Positions 1 to 8,874 of a stretch of DNA of 64,000 nt are shown here, in pieces. The notes below the pieces were generated by a model. That model was given only the letters and a program-made list of their open reading frames with translations, was not told the DNA's origin and did no database searches. Position numbers and translations under genes: made by a program. This stretch comes from Lysinibacter sp. HNR (lineage in GTDB: Bacteria; Actinomycetota; Actinomycetes; Actinomycetales; Microbacteriaceae). Within the stretch, counting starts at the first letter, position 1; every line of letters starts with the position of its first letter. The DNA is taken from positions 372,001 to 436,000 of the forward strand of contig NZ_CP121684.1 of NCBI RefSeq assembly GCF_029760935.1, written 5' to 3'.

Positions 1-603
1 TCGCTCTCCGCATCCGCTGTCATTATTGCGTGTGAGGGTGACAACCTCACAATTGATCCCCGCACAGTGTCCGAGTGGCCCCAGATCACAGAGAAGCGCA
101 CTCGTCTACGGGGGGAATATGGCAACCGGAACCACGCAGTATATTCCATATCTGTTATGCAATGTGACTCTTCCGCTCTGGTGGATACTCCCCCCTATGT
201 TGTTGCAGAAAACGATAGCTCAGAGATTTGCCGGGTGGAGAGGGTAAGTGTGCTCTGGCCCCACACGGTAGAAGAAAGCCCGGACGGGTATGAGCTTATC
301 CGGGTAATTCGTCGCCAAAAATCAGGACTTTCTCTTCAGGAGCAGACGCAAGAGATAGCCGACTTTATGGGAATGTCGCAACTTGATTCGGCCACTCTTG
401 TGAGGGAGTTTTCCTCGAGCTTGTCACTGGACGAGGCGCGGGTTGTGTTGCTTGCCGACGATGATTCAGATGCTGCGCGAGAGCCGATTCCCACGCTGTC
501 ATACCTGCCGCTGTGGCCAAGGAATACCCAGCTTGACCACGTTGTAGAGGCTACTCGGCTCCTTTCTACGGGCATCCGTAGAACCATTCTGGGAATCGTA
601 TAG
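1..603 (+). CDS. Hypothetical protein, 5'-truncated by the window edge
   Basis: This frame is open from the first base of the window to a TAG at 601-603, so the gene probably begins upstream. An internal GTG at 67 could also be the start, but it has no convincing ribosome-binding site. I recognise no family. The C-terminal half is acidic and helical in character (a QEQTQEIADFMGM segment, then a DDDSDAAREP acidic patch) and resembles a small soluble protein. No signal peptide or membrane segment is visible. The first hundred residues look less protein-like than the rest, so the true start could lie further inside, near a GTG around 249. The next gene begins 90 bases downstream on the same strand. 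Confidence 0.45.
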   Translation, partial: SLSASAVIIACEGDNLTIDPRTVSEWPQITEKRTRLRGEYGNRNHAVYSISVMQCDSSALVDTPPYVVAENDSSEICRVERVSVLWPHTVEESPDGYELIRVIRRQKSGLSLQEQTQEIADFMGMSQLDSATLVREFSSSLSLDEARVVLLADDDSDAAREPIPTLSYLPLWPRNTQLDHVVEATRLLSTGIRRTILGIV

Positions 604-692
604 TATTTTTGGAATATACATAGTTACCGGATGGGGCTACTCTGGTAGAAGGAGTAGCAATAAACGAACACAAACCGTAAGGATTAGTAGGT

Positions 693-1232
693 ATGAAAGG
701 CAAGATTGCTTTTATACTGGGAGCATTGCTTGGCTATGTTCTTGGTGCGCGCGCCGGACGCAAACGTTACGAGCAGATAAAAGCCGGTGCAGAGAAGGTA
801 TGGAACACCCCTCCCGTCCAAACCGCTGCCGAACACGTAAAGGACTTTTTAGGGGCGCAGGGTACCGCGGCCCAGTCTTTTGCGGGAGACGCTGTGAGGG
901 CGGGGCTTGCACTCCTCGCGGAACGTCTTTCATCACCGCGGGGCGGGGCAACGGAAGATACCCCAACAGGTGATAACCAACAGAGCGCCGGAGCCTCTGC
1001 CGCCTCATCAGGGGAGACGGTTCCGTCAGAGGATACAGCCCCAGGGAATGCCGCTGCGGCGGAAGATGTCTCTTCTGCCGCAACGACCTCGGGTGTAGCC
1101 GGTAAAACTGGTGGATCGGGTAAAACCACTAAAAAAACATCCTCTGCGAAAAAGACCTCGGGTGGTTCAAAAGCGTCGGGTGCGAGTCGCGCCTCGGGCG
1201 CAGCAAAATCTGCACGGGACGGTAAAAAATGA
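693..1232 (+). CDS. YtxH-like membrane-anchored protein with Lys/Ser/Ala-rich tail
   Basis: This is a 179-residue protein. Residues about 3-20 form one hydrophobic segment with small-residue spacing (GALLGYVLGARAG), followed at once by GRKRYEQI, a pattern typical of YtxH-type general stress proteins of actinobacteria. The rest is low-complexity: Ala/Ser/Thr/Glu-rich to about residue 140, then strongly basic with KKTS and KASG repeats, likely disordered and possibly binding nucleic acid or wall polymers. AAGGA lies about ten bases before the ATG. Its TGA overlaps the ATG of the next gene by four bases, so the three small membrane genes form one operon. Its exact role is unknown; envelope stress is an inference. 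Confidence 0.75.
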   Translation: MKGKIAFILGALLGYVLGARAGRKRYEQIKAGAEKVWNTPPVQTAAEHVKDFLGAQGTAAQSFAGDAVRAGLALLAERLSSPRGGATEDTPTGDNQQSAGASAASSGETVPSEDTAPGNAAAAEDVSSAATTSGVAGKTGGSGKTTKKTSSAKKTSGGSKASGASRASGAAKSARDGKK

Positions 1233-1636
1233 GGGCGAATGAACGGGGTTCGACGGCATCTCTTTTCACACTCATCACCAGGCTTTTTGCGCAGGTCATT
1301 TCGCTTGCCCGAGCCGAACTAGACAACGCTAAAAAAGAGATCATCCGCAAGCTCAAAAAGCTTGGTTTGGGAATCGCGCTTCTGATTGTTTCCCTGTTTT
1401 TTGTTTTCTTTGCAATTGCGTGTTTTGTAGCGGCAGCTATCGCGGGTATCGCAACCGCTCTCCCCGTGTGGCTCTCGGCCCTGATAGTGGCCGTTGCTCT
1501 GCTACTGATCACCGCAGGCTGTGTGTGGTGGGGTATTCGGAGCCTGCAGAAGGGTGTTCCGATTCCCGATGAAACGCTAGATAGTATCGAGGAAGACTTT
1601 AAATCTATGAGTGAGGCAACGGGTAATGGTCGCTAA
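1229..1636 (+). CDS. Phage holin family protein (actinobacterial Holin-X / DUF1469)
   Basis: This 135-residue membrane protein has an amphipathic N-terminal helix (LFTLITRLFAQVISLARAEL) that precedes two transmembrane segments at about residues 45-70 and 76-100 and a short acidic tail. This is the usual architecture of the Actinobacterial Holin-X family, which despite its name is chromosomal and found next to YtxH and DUF3618 genes. The ATG overlaps the upstream stop by four bases and its own end overlaps the next start by eleven, which shows tight translational coupling. A lytic function is not implied, because no endolysin or phage gene is nearby. Confidence 0.85.
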   Translation: MRANERGSTASLFTLITRLFAQVISLARAELDNAKKEIIRKLKKLGLGIALLIVSLFFVFFAIACFVAAAIAGIATALPVWLSALIVAVALLLITAGCVWWGIRSLQKGVPIPDETLDSIEEDFKSMSEATGNGR

Positions 1637-2036
1637 ATCGGATGCTCCTGGGAGCGATGAAACACACTACGGTGCGGCGGGGGCAACCGCAGAGAGCTCC
1701 GGGGGGTCGGAGCGAAGCCCGTATCAAGACGATAGCTTCACCGAGCGCAGCGACTTCTCGCGTGCCGGGGAACGTAGCGAAGCCACCGGCTTCGATCGGG
1801 TTGGTGGTTCAACATCGCAGGATATTGAACGTCTCCGTGAAGAGATCGGTGAAACGTTACGTGCCCTCGAAGACAAGCTTAACGTGGGAAAGCGGGTTGA
1901 TGAGGCCGTGGATCGGACGTGTGAACGGGTATCCGATCTGCGCGATAACAATCCGGTTGCATTTGTTATTGGCATCGCCGGTGTTGCCGTACTGGCAGGG
2001 GCAGCCGTGTGGGCGATAGCGCGCAAGATCTTGTGA
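1626..2036 (+). CDS. DUF3618 domain-containing protein
   Basis: This protein has about 136 residues if it starts at the ATG at 1626; an alternative GTG at 1611 adds five. The first half is Ser/Gly/Glu-rich and probably disordered. Residues from about 65 carry the DUF3618 signature (DIERLREEIGETLRALEDKL), followed by a helix and one C-terminal transmembrane segment (FVIGIAGVAVLAGAAVWAI) with a short basic end. It is the last gene of the three-gene membrane operon. The family is found in actinobacteria beside Holin-X proteins and its function is unknown. The 260 bases that follow contain no convincing gene. Confidence 0.85.
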   Translation: MVAKSDAPGSDETHYGAAGATAESSGGSERSPYQDDSFTERSDFSRAGERSEATGFDRVGGSTSQDIERLREEIGETLRALEDKLNVGKRVDEAVDRTCERVSDLRDNNPVAFVIGIAGVAVLAGAAVWAIARKIL

Positions 2037-2298
2037 ATTAATCTTTTTACGCCAGCACTGTGGTTGTCACTGATTTTTGTTCGGGTACAGAACAGATACG
2101 AAGGCTTTTCTCGCACCTTGTGCCTGAACTAAACTATTCCTGTTGTTCTCTTGGCTATCGAATCGTTGAGTTTGGCTCAGCGAGCAGAAGGGGGCACAAT
2201 AGAGAAATGACGAGCGAGGGTTGCATGACGCTAATCGTTGTTGCAGATACACGAGGCGTGACAACTCCTGAGCAGATTAGAGTCAGGGCTTGTTGCTA

Positions 2299-3072
2299 AT
2301 GACAGAGTTAAAGACGCTGAGCGGGTGGCGCATACTTGTGCCTCGGGGTGGCCCCTGGGGAGATCGTGTTGCCGCTTCACTGCGTAACTATGGCGCCCAG
2401 CCCGTGATTGCCCCGTTGATCAACTTTGCCCCCACCGACGAGGCGGAGTCTCTGCGGGTGGCACTCGACCGTCTTGCGGCTGGAGAGTTTGCGTGGATTA
2501 CCGCAACGAGCGCTACAGTGGTTGATGTTTTGGCCCATCACAATGTGGTTATTCCTCCCCACACCAAAGTTGCTGCGGTGGGTGAGACAACCGCGGCTGC
2601 CTTCACCGCGGCCGGTTACACGGTTGATATCACCCCGGTTGCAGAAAACAGTACGTACGGTCTTTTGAACGAGTGGCACGAAGTGAGGGAGAGCCCGTCG
2701 CTTAAAATTCTTACACTCCGCTCCAACACGGCTGTGCCGGTTCTGACCAAGGGACTCTTGGCTCTGGGTCATGACGTCACCCAGGTGGTTGCCTTTCGCA
2801 CCGTGGGTGTTCCCGTTGCCGAACGGGTTCGTCAGGATGTGAGTTCCGGACGTATTAACGCTCTGCTCATCACTTCCGGTTCTGTTGCCGAACAGGTTCG
2901 TCTGCAATTTCCTGAGCTTCCCGAAGGAACCCTGCTGGCGTGTGTGGGGCCACAGACCAAAAAAGATGCTGAAGCTCAGGGGCTACGCATTGACGTGGTT
3001 GCTGATGAGCGCACAACCGAATCCTTGGTAAACGCAGTGGCTTCTGTGGCTGACACCGATAGCGAATACTAG
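2299..3072 (+). CDS. hemD: Uroporphyrinogen-III synthase
   Basis: HemD cyclises and inverts ring D of hydroxymethylbilane to give uroporphyrinogen III in the cytosolic haem/sirohaem pathway. The 257 residues fit the usual two-lobed family: an N-terminal GWRILVPRGG strand-loop, the ITATSATVVDVL segment, VAAVGETTAAAF, and in the second lobe ITSGSVAEQVR and ACVGPQTKKDAEAQG. HemD proteins diverge in sequence but this order of motifs is typical. ATG 2299 is preferred over TTG 2290 because AGGG lies at a good distance upstream. No other haem gene is in the window, so it stands alone here; a secondary regulatory role cannot be excluded. Confidence 0.85.
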   Translation: MTELKTLSGWRILVPRGGPWGDRVAASLRNYGAQPVIAPLINFAPTDEAESLRVALDRLAAGEFAWITATSATVVDVLAHHNVVIPPHTKVAAVGETTAAAFTAAGYTVDITPVAENSTYGLLNEWHEVRESPSLKILTLRSNTAVPVLTKGLLALGHDVTQVVAFRTVGVPVAERVRQDVSSGRINALLITSGSVAEQVRLQFPELPEGTLLACVGPQTKKDAEAQGLRIDVVADERTTESLVNAVASVADTDSEY

Positions 3073-3140
3073 ACCTCTCGGTTTTTGAAACACCCGTAAC
3101 ATCGGTCGACGCGGGAGCTTGAACAAGGCACACTAGGAGT

Positions 3141-3602
3141 ATGGCAAAAATACGTGTGCACTCGGATCGGGTGGAGATCAAGCTCTCAGCCGTCGAGAAG
3201 ACACTGTCCTTTCACCGAAAAGACATCGTTATTCGCCGTTCAGACATCACCTCAGCGGTTATCACCGACGAACCCTGGGGGTGGATGCGGGGGGCGCGTT
3301 CACCGGGAAACTCTGTCCCGTATTCGTATGCTTTTGGTACCTGGAAATTTTACGGTGGAAAAGATTTTTTGCTGCTGCGAGGACGTCGTCGCCGGGCAGT
3401 TGTGATCGATATTGAGGTGGAGGATATCCCCGAACAGCCCACCGAGCCGGTAGATGTTGTCGGTGAGGAAGCGGTAGCAGTGGACGAGGTTGATCGCTTC
3501 TCACGCATCATCGTGTCGACCGAGCACGCCGCAAAACTTGTGACCGCTCTGAGGCTGAACCACACGGGTGAGGTTCATATCGCAGCTCCGGGAAAGCCCT
3601 AG
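3141..3602 (+). CDS. Conserved hypothetical protein
   Basis: This 153-residue soluble protein has no signal peptide. The N-terminal two thirds are rich in predicted strands (RVHSDRVEIKLSAVEKTLSF, DIVIRRSDITSAVI, GTWKFYGGKDFLLLRGRRRRAVVIDI), which suggests a PH-like or other small beta fold. A conserved-looking GARSPGNSVPYSYAFGTWKF stretch sits in the middle. An acidic linker follows, and the last part (STEHAAKLVTALR) is helical. AGGAG ends only one base before the ATG, so translation may rely on another mechanism. It lies between hemD and a hydrolase, all on the same strand. I cannot assign a function. Confidence 0.7.
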   Translation: MAKIRVHSDRVEIKLSAVEKTLSFHRKDIVIRRSDITSAVITDEPWGWMRGARSPGNSVPYSYAFGTWKFYGGKDFLLLRGRRRRAVVIDIEVEDIPEQPTEPVDVVGEEAVAVDEVDRFSRIIVSTEHAAKLVTALRLNHTGEVHIAAPGKP

Positions 3603-3667
3603 TGTTTGACTCACGGCTTCTTGTGTAACCATCAAAACGTTGCCCCTACAAAAGATTTTTTCTCCTC

Positions 3668-4966
3668 ATGATCACTCACGAATACACCATCCCCGGTCTG
3701 CACATTCGCGACCACACGGTTTCTGTTCCACTTGACTGGAGCGCGCCTGAAAGCTCTCCCACTCTCCAAATTTTTGCCCGGGAAATTGTTGATCCAACTA
3801 GGAGGGAGCACAACCTACCCCTGCTTGTTTTCCTGCAGGGCGGTCCGGGAGGAAAGTCACCGAGACCGGTTGATCGAAGTGGCTGGCTGGGGGAGGCCCT
3901 GACTCGTTTCCGGGTGATTCTCTACGATCAGCGCGGCACGGGCCGTAGTGCGCGTATCCAGGCGCGAGACATGGAGCGTTTTGCGGATGGAGACGCGGCG
4001 GCTGAGTATCTGCTCCATTTCCGGGCGGACTCCATAGTTCGTGACCTGGAACACCTCCGGCTCACCGAGTTTGGTGGGGTCCGTTGGCACACCCTCGGAC
4101 AGAGCTACGGCGGTTTTCTCACGCTGAGCTATCTCTCGATGGCCCCGGAGGGTGTGGCGGCTTCTTACATTACCGGAGGTCTGCCCGGCCTCTCGGCTAA
4201 TGCAGAGGAAGTCTATCGACGCACTTTCCCTCGCACAACCCAGAAGAATCGTGAGTTCTACTCCAGATATCCTCACCTGGAAAAACGGGTTGCCGGTATC
4301 GCGGAATACCTAGAAACACACGATGTGCGCTTACCCGACGGAGACAGGCTTACCGTGAAGCGACTCCAAACACTCGGTTTCAGCTTTGGTGCGATGCACG
4401 GAGCAGATACTGTTCACTGGCTGCTAGACGAGGCCTGGGGAGGCTACGACGCGTCGGTTGGCCTCTCCGATGCCTTCCTTACGCAGGTGATGACGGCAAC
4501 GGGATACGATCAAAACCCCCTCTACGCGGTGCTGCACGAGAGCATCTACGGTAGTGGTCCTGGCGCTACCCAGTGGGCGGCACAGCGGGTGAGAGAGGAA
4601 CACTCCGAGTACGAGGCCTCCGTCAGGCCGTTATTTTTTACCGGTGAAATGATTTTTCCCTGGATGTTTGAGGAGATTCGTTCCCTGCGCGGATTCCGCG
4701 ATGCCGCAGACGCGTTAGCGCAGCGGACAGACTACTCGCCTCTGTACGATCACAAGCAGCTTGCGAACAACGAGGTTCCCGTGGCGGCGGCCATCTACGA
4801 TGATGATATGTATGTGGACGCGGGCCTCTCGAAAGAAACCGCGCACACAGTGAAGGGTCTGACCCCGTGGGTTACCAATGAGTTTGAACACGACGGCATC
4901 GCCAGCGGTCGGGTGGTTACCCGACTGTTTGACCTGGTTGATGAGCGCGGCGGACCCCTGAGTTAA
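3668..4966 (+). CDS. Alpha/beta hydrolase, proline iminopeptidase-like (peptidase family S33)
   Basis: This 432-residue cytosolic alpha/beta hydrolase would remove N-terminal proline from short peptides or hydrolyse related amides. The oxyanion region QGGPGG is at residues 57-62 (the family usually has HGGPG), YDQRGTGRS at 87-94 is the typical S33 strand, and the nucleophile elbow GQSYGG places the serine at about residue 146. A late FEHDGI supplies the probable catalytic histidine, as in actinobacterial proline iminopeptidases. The length of about 430 fits the large S33 subgroup. No strong Shine-Dalgarno precedes the ATG. It converges on the oxidoreductase gene that follows. True substrate specificity cannot be read from the sequence. 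Confidence 0.8.
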   Translation: MITHEYTIPGLHIRDHTVSVPLDWSAPESSPTLQIFAREIVDPTRREHNLPLLVFLQGGPGGKSPRPVDRSGWLGEALTRFRVILYDQRGTGRSARIQARDMERFADGDAAAEYLLHFRADSIVRDLEHLRLTEFGGVRWHTLGQSYGGFLTLSYLSMAPEGVAASYITGGLPGLSANAEEVYRRTFPRTTQKNREFYSRYPHLEKRVAGIAEYLETHDVRLPDGDRLTVKRLQTLGFSFGAMHGADTVHWLLDEAWGGYDASVGLSDAFLTQVMTATGYDQNPLYAVLHESIYGSGPGATQWAAQRVREEHSEYEASVRPLFFTGEMIFPWMFEEIRSLRGFRDAADALAQRTDYSPLYDHKQLANNEVPVAAAIYDDDMYVDAGLSKETAHTVKGLTPWVTNEFEHDGIASGRVVTRLFDLVDERGGPLS

Positions 4967-5024
4967 CAGCGCCACCGGATGGGTGTTCGACCCGCGTTGT
5001 TGGGTGTGAGTGGGCATCATCCGG

Positions 5025-6044
5025 TTAGCGTTTGACCCGCACCACCAGCCGCCCGCGCACCTTGCCCTCCGCGAAGCTCGGCGCGTGGTGAAGAACCTGG
5101 TCTAGCGTGATCTCGCGCGTGAGGCTGTTGAGGGATTCTTCCGTAAAGACCTCGGTGAGATAGTTCCACGCGCGCTCCCTCGCGGCGGCGGGGGCATCCA
5201 CCGAATTGATACCGCGGAGGGTGACGGCACGCAAGATAAAGGGCATGACGGTCGTGGGAAGATCGCCCCCTTGCGCTAGGCCACAGGCCGTGACGATCCC
5301 ACCGTAGCGTGTCTGGGAAAGAATATTGGCGAGGGTGTGGCTGCCCACAGAATCAATCGCGGCTGCCCAGAGCATTTTTTGGAGGGGTTTGCCCGGGGAA
5401 CCTAGCTCCTGTCGATCGATAATGCTGTGGGCACCCAGCTTCGAGAGATAGCCTTCTTCTTCCTCTGCCCTGCCGCTGGAGGCAACCACCTGATAGCCCG
5501 CGTGAGCGAGCAGGGAGATCGCTATCGAACCAACACCTCCGGCGGCCCCGGTCACCAAGATTGGTCCGTCTGCCGGACGGATTCCGTGGTCGCGCACCGC
5601 CAAAACCGAAAGGGCCGCCGTGAAACCAGCGGTGCCGAGGGCCGCCGCCCATCGGGCGCTGCGAGTCTCAGGAAGACGCACCAGGCTTTGCCCTCGCACA
5701 TGAGCACGCTCAGCAAGACCGCCGTGCTGATTCTCGCCAATGCCGTCACCGTTGAGGATGACGTGATCACCCGGTTGCCAACGATCGTCGCTGCTTGTGA
5801 TAACGGTGCCCACCAGGTCGATTCCGGCGACCAGGGGGACAACCCTGGCCACACCACGATTGCCCGCCAGGGCGAGGGCGTCTTTAAAGTTGAGGCTGGA
5901 GTATGCTACCTCCACCCAGACGGTACCGTCTGGGCTGCCGAGGTCGGACTCAGTGAGGTCGGCAAGACGGGCCAGTGTGGGCCTATCGTCTGTTTCGCCG
6001 TAGGTTTCCTCCACAAGTAGTGCTCGATACGTTTTGTCCACCAT
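5025..6044 (-). CDS. acuI: AcuI/YhdH-type acrylyl-CoA reductase, medium-chain dehydrogenase family
   Basis: This 339-residue NADPH-dependent oxidoreductase is zinc-free and belongs to the quinone-oxidoreductase branch. N-terminal features of the YhdH/AcuI subgroup are VAYSSLNFKDALALAG and VPLVAGIDLVG. The nucleotide-binding loop is VTGAAGGVGSIAISLLAHAG near residue 165, and the end GKVRGRLVVRV is also typical. Known members reduce acrylyl-CoA to propionyl-CoA, which detoxifies acrylyl-CoA. RBS GAGAAAGA lies upstream of the ATG. It is a single gene between a convergent hydrolase and an ABC exporter, and no DMSP or 3-hydroxypropionate gene is near, so the physiological substrate is uncertain. 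Confidence 0.8.
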   Translation of the reverse strand: MVDKTYRALLVEETYGETDDRPTLARLADLTESDLGSPDGTVWVEVAYSSLNFKDALALAGNRGVARVVPLVAGIDLVGTVITSSDDRWQPGDHVILNGDGIGENQHGGLAERAHVRGQSLVRLPETRSARWAAALGTAGFTAALSVLAVRDHGIRPADGPILVTGAAGGVGSIAISLLAHAGYQVVASSGRAEEEEGYLSKLGAHSIIDRQELGSPGKPLQKMLWAAAIDSVGSHTLANILSQTRYGGIVTACGLAQGGDLPTTVMPFILRAVTLRGINSVDAPAAARERAWNYLTEVFTEESLNSLTREITLDQVLHHAPSFAEGKVRGRLVVRVKR

Positions 6045-6114
6045 GATCTTTCTCCTATGAAATCTTTTGAAGCCTCTTCCCGATATTGAGTTTTTCTGAT
6101 TGCGACAGGACGCG

Positions 6115-6933
6115 TCAGCTCACGTCGCGACGCCAGCTCACGAAGTAGCCACCCGCGGTGGTGATAATCGCGTAGGCCAGCAGGACCAGACCTCCTGCCC
6201 ACCAGAGCAGAGCCGTGGAGCCAGCGTCCATGGTGTAAAAACTGATTCCCACCAGCGCGTCTCCTGCAGCTCCCGGAAGAAATTTTGCGATGTCCGCGGA
6301 CCAGCTGGTGAGATTCCCGGCAAAGCGTAACAGGGGTTCCACAAACTGGGTGAACACCAGGATGGTGATGATCGACCCCACCTGGCTAGGGATAAGGGAA
6401 CCAAGCCCCACCCCGATAAGGCCCCAGAGAGCGAGGACGAGAACTACGCGGCCGAGCATTGCCCAGGTGTCTGAGCTACCAAACTCCGTGTCAATCCCAA
6501 AAGCAGCCAGCACGGCTCCGCTGACTCCGGCGGAGGCGATAACGGCCACAACACCGTAGACAGCTCCCCACACAAACGCGGTGACGCTTTTTGCGGTGAG
6601 GACGACTATGCGATTGGGGTTTGCGAGGAAGGTTGGTGTGACGGTCTTGTGGCGAAACTCCTGGGTGACCATCATCGCGGCAAATATCACGGGAAATACG
6701 AATCCCACGGAACTGCCAAACGAGTAGAGGAGCAGGGGGTCGAGAGGCGGCATAGCCTGGGCGTCCCCCACTATAGCTGCTAAGTTTGCGTCCCGTGTGG
6801 TCACTAACAGAGCTGCCATGAACCCGGCGGTAAGCCCGACATAGCCAAACATGATGAGCGCGAGAAACCACCAGAGGCGAGTGCTAAGTATTTTGAGGAA
6901 TTCCGCGCGAAGAGCAGATGCAAAAGTGCTCAT
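6115..6933 (-). CDS. ABC-2 type transporter permease
   Basis: This 272-residue integral membrane protein has about six hydrophobic segments, the first at about residues 18-40 (LWWFLALIMFGYVGLTAGFM). The motif MMVTQEFRHKTVTPTFLANP in the first cytoplasmic loop is the coupling-helix element of ABC-2 exporters. It is the permease half of the pair with the ATPase immediately upstream, whose stop overlaps this ATG by four bases (ATGA). Such pairs export lipids, antibiotics or peptides, but no substrate gene is adjacent. Confidence 0.85.
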   Translation of the reverse strand: MSTFASALRAEFLKILSTRLWWFLALIMFGYVGLTAGFMAALLVTTRDANLAAIVGDAQAMPPLDPLLLYSFGSSVGFVFPVIFAAMMVTQEFRHKTVTPTFLANPNRIVVLTAKSVTAFVWGAVYGVVAVIASAGVSGAVLAAFGIDTEFGSSDTWAMLGRVVLVLALWGLIGVGLGSLIPSQVGSIITILVFTQFVEPLLRFAGNLTSWSADIAKFLPGAAGDALVGISFYTMDAGSTALLWWAGGLVLLAYAIITTAGGYFVSWRRDVS

Positions 6934-7829
6934 GATCCCTCCTCGCGAATCAGCTTGAGGAAGGTGTCTTCCAGATCCGTGGAGTGGCGCTGCAGGGCGT
7001 GGAGTTCTATTGCGTTAAGAAAAGCAATGCGTCCCACGCGGGCAGTATCGGTGTCTGACACAACTAGACCTTGACGCCCCTGATGCACAACAAGGCCCTC
7101 AGCGACCAGTGCATCTTTCAAGCGCCGCCGATCGGGAGTGTCGACCGTGACCCACGACTCGTTGCGCTCTTCGAGGTTGAAGAGGGAACCCGTAAAGACA
7201 AGCTCGCCCCGTCGAATGACCAGTACCTCATCCACCGTCTGTTGAACCTCGCTTAACAGGTGTGAACTGATGAGCACAGTGCGCCCTTCGTCGGCTAGGT
7301 GCCGCAGGAGTCCACGAATCCACTTGATGCCTTCGGGATCAAGACCGTTAACCGGTTCGTCAAGTACAACGACGCTCGGGTCGCCCAGGAGCGCACCGGC
7401 TAGGCCGAGCCTCTGCCGCATGCCCAGGGAGTAGCCGCCAACACGCTGTTCGGCGGAATCGTTCAGCCCCACCAGGTCAAGAACGGTGTCTACCCGCTCC
7501 AACGGGATGCGAGCGGCGCGAGCGTATACGCTGAGGTGATTGCGGGCTGAGCGTCCGGGATGAAAACTGGTGGCCTCAAGCGCTGCCCCAACCGTGGTGA
7601 GCGGAGAAGCGAGGTCTTTGTACGGTGTATTTCCCACCAGGGCGCTTCCTTCGGAAGCCGCGACCAAGCCCAGTAGAATGCGGAGGGTTGTGGTTTTTCC
7701 AGCTCCATTGGGACCGAGGAAAGCCGTAACTTTTCCGGGTAAAATTGTGGCGGTGAAGTTGTTGACGGCCAGCACTGAACCGTAGCTTTTAGAGACACCG
7801 GAGAATTGGAGGGGGAGTCCTTCAGCCAT
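6930..7829 (-). CDS. ABC transporter ATP-binding protein (ABC-2 / BcrA-like)
   Basis: This 299-residue cytosolic ATPase drives the adjacent ABC-2 permease. The Walker A GPNGAGKTTT is at about residues 39-48, the signature YSLGMRQR is in the middle, and the Walker B VVVLDEPVNGLDP is followed by a switch histidine in ISSHLLSEV. The last 80 residues form the DUF4162-like tail common in BcrA/NatA exporters. I place the start at ATG 7829, because AGAGG lies just upstream; an in-frame ATG ten codons earlier (7859) has no such site. A single promoter would serve both genes. It may be a resistance exporter, but nothing fixes its substrate. Confidence 0.88.
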   Translation of the reverse strand: MAEGLPLQFSGVSKSYGSVLAVNNFTATILPGKVTAFLGPNGAGKTTTLRILLGLVAASEGSALVGNTPYKDLASPLTTVGAALEATSFHPGRSARNHLSVYARAARIPLERVDTVLDLVGLNDSAEQRVGGYSLGMRQRLGLAGALLGDPSVVVLDEPVNGLDPEGIKWIRGLLRHLADEGRTVLISSHLLSEVQQTVDEVLVIRRGELVFTGSLFNLEERNESWVTVDTPDRRRLKDALVAEGLVVHQGRQGLVVSDTDTARVGRIAFLNAIELHALQRHSTDLEDTFLKLIREEGS

Positions 7830-8193
7830 GTAGAACCTCTCTTCAGTCGTGTGCTTCATAGCTTAGCGTTGAGTGCTCCAATAAATGCTTTAACTTGATT
7901 AAAATTCATCCATAAACACTGCGACTACGATTTATCCTCGAATGGCGTCCGCGGGATGGCGGATGCCGCGACCAGGGCCGGGTAGGTAGCGGTGAGCGCC
8001 CCGGTGACGGTTCCTGCGAGAACGCCCACTCCCAGCGGGTCGGGTTCGCGAAGGTGGCCTGTGATGTCGCGAGGTGCCACTGTGTGCGCCACTGCTCTGA
8101 ATGTGGCGGTTGTTGGCATATTTTCGTGTACCAGAAAGTGAATACGCGTTCTAACCCTTAGGCTTCGTCTGCGAAAAATTGTCAAAAGGGGAT

Positions 8194-8760
8194 ATGGTGG
8201 GCCGGGTGAACATGATTCTGCGGATGTTTTTCCTCACCCTCCGCTCAAAGCGGGGGCCACGCCTACAGCCCTGGGATGTGTGCCGCACGCGTTTTCGCGT
8301 GGTGCTCACCGACCTGGATGTGCTGCGTCACATGAACAACGGGCGCTACCTCTCCATTATGGATCTGGGGCGCCTTGACCTGATGTACCGATCACGCATG
8401 TGGCAAAAGCTCAAGCAGCGAGGCTGGTACCCCGTGGTTGTGGCCCAGAGTATCACGTATCGCAAATCACTCACCCTGGGGCAGTCGTTTATTGTGGAGA
8501 CCCAAATGGTGGGACACGACACAAAGGCTTTTTACCTGGAGCAGCGGTTTACGGTTGGCGGTGAAATCTACGCGCGGGCCTTCCTGCGCGCGCGATTCCT
8601 CAAGAGAACGGGAGGGGCGCTCCTCGCCACGGAGGTTGTTGAGGGGCTCGGTGTTGACGATATCCCTGCGAACAGGATGCCGGAGTGGGTGCGGAACTGG
8701 GCCGAGGCCTCAACGCTTCCCGCGACTAAGGCGCCGGCCCCCAGCGTGTGGGACGACTAA
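8194..8760 (+). CDS. Acyl-CoA thioesterase-like hotdog protein
   Basis: This protein of about 188 residues has a hotdog fold of the 4HBT_2 / THEM6 type. The diagnostic stretch is VLTDLDVLRHMNNGRYL, where the aspartate and the HMNN turn match 4-hydroxybenzoyl-CoA thioesterase-like enzymes, followed by a long helix (IMDLGRLDLMYRS) and strands VVVAQSITYRKSLTLG and FYLEQRFTVGGEIYARA. The short N-terminal hydrophobic patch (MILRMFFLTL) may attach it to the membrane. The start is ambiguous: TTG 8179, ATG 8194, GTG 8197 and ATG 8212 are all in frame, with AAAGGGG just before 8194-8197. The acyl substrate is unknown. Confidence 0.78.
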   Translation: MVGRVNMILRMFFLTLRSKRGPRLQPWDVCRTRFRVVLTDLDVLRHMNNGRYLSIMDLGRLDLMYRSRMWQKLKQRGWYPVVVAQSITYRKSLTLGQSFIVETQMVGHDTKAFYLEQRFTVGGEIYARAFLRARFLKRTGGALLATEVVEGLGVDDIPANRMPEWVRNWAEASTLPATKAPAPSVWDD

Positions 8761-8874
8761 GCTACAGCGTCCGCTTGGTGCCGGTGGTATGACTCCGGCT
8801 CCAGACGTGTGGAGCAACCAAGCAGCGAGGTGCGCAGATGGGGGATGACCTTAATCCTGGGCGGAGAGAGAAGC

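Noticed and set aside
1229-2036. Holin-X gene as a sign of a prophage
   Set aside because: No integrase, capsid, tail or endolysin gene is near, and the three-gene set is a normal actinobacterial chromosomal cluster.
2060-2299. A 79-codon frame upstream of hemD
   Set aside because: It shows no start signal or protein-like composition and ends inside the hemD start.
7925-8185. A minus-strand frame of 86 codons between the ABC ATPase and the thioesterase
   Set aside because: It has no ribosome-binding site, overlaps the thioesterase start and its residues look random; a short protein starting at 8119 remains possible but unsupported.
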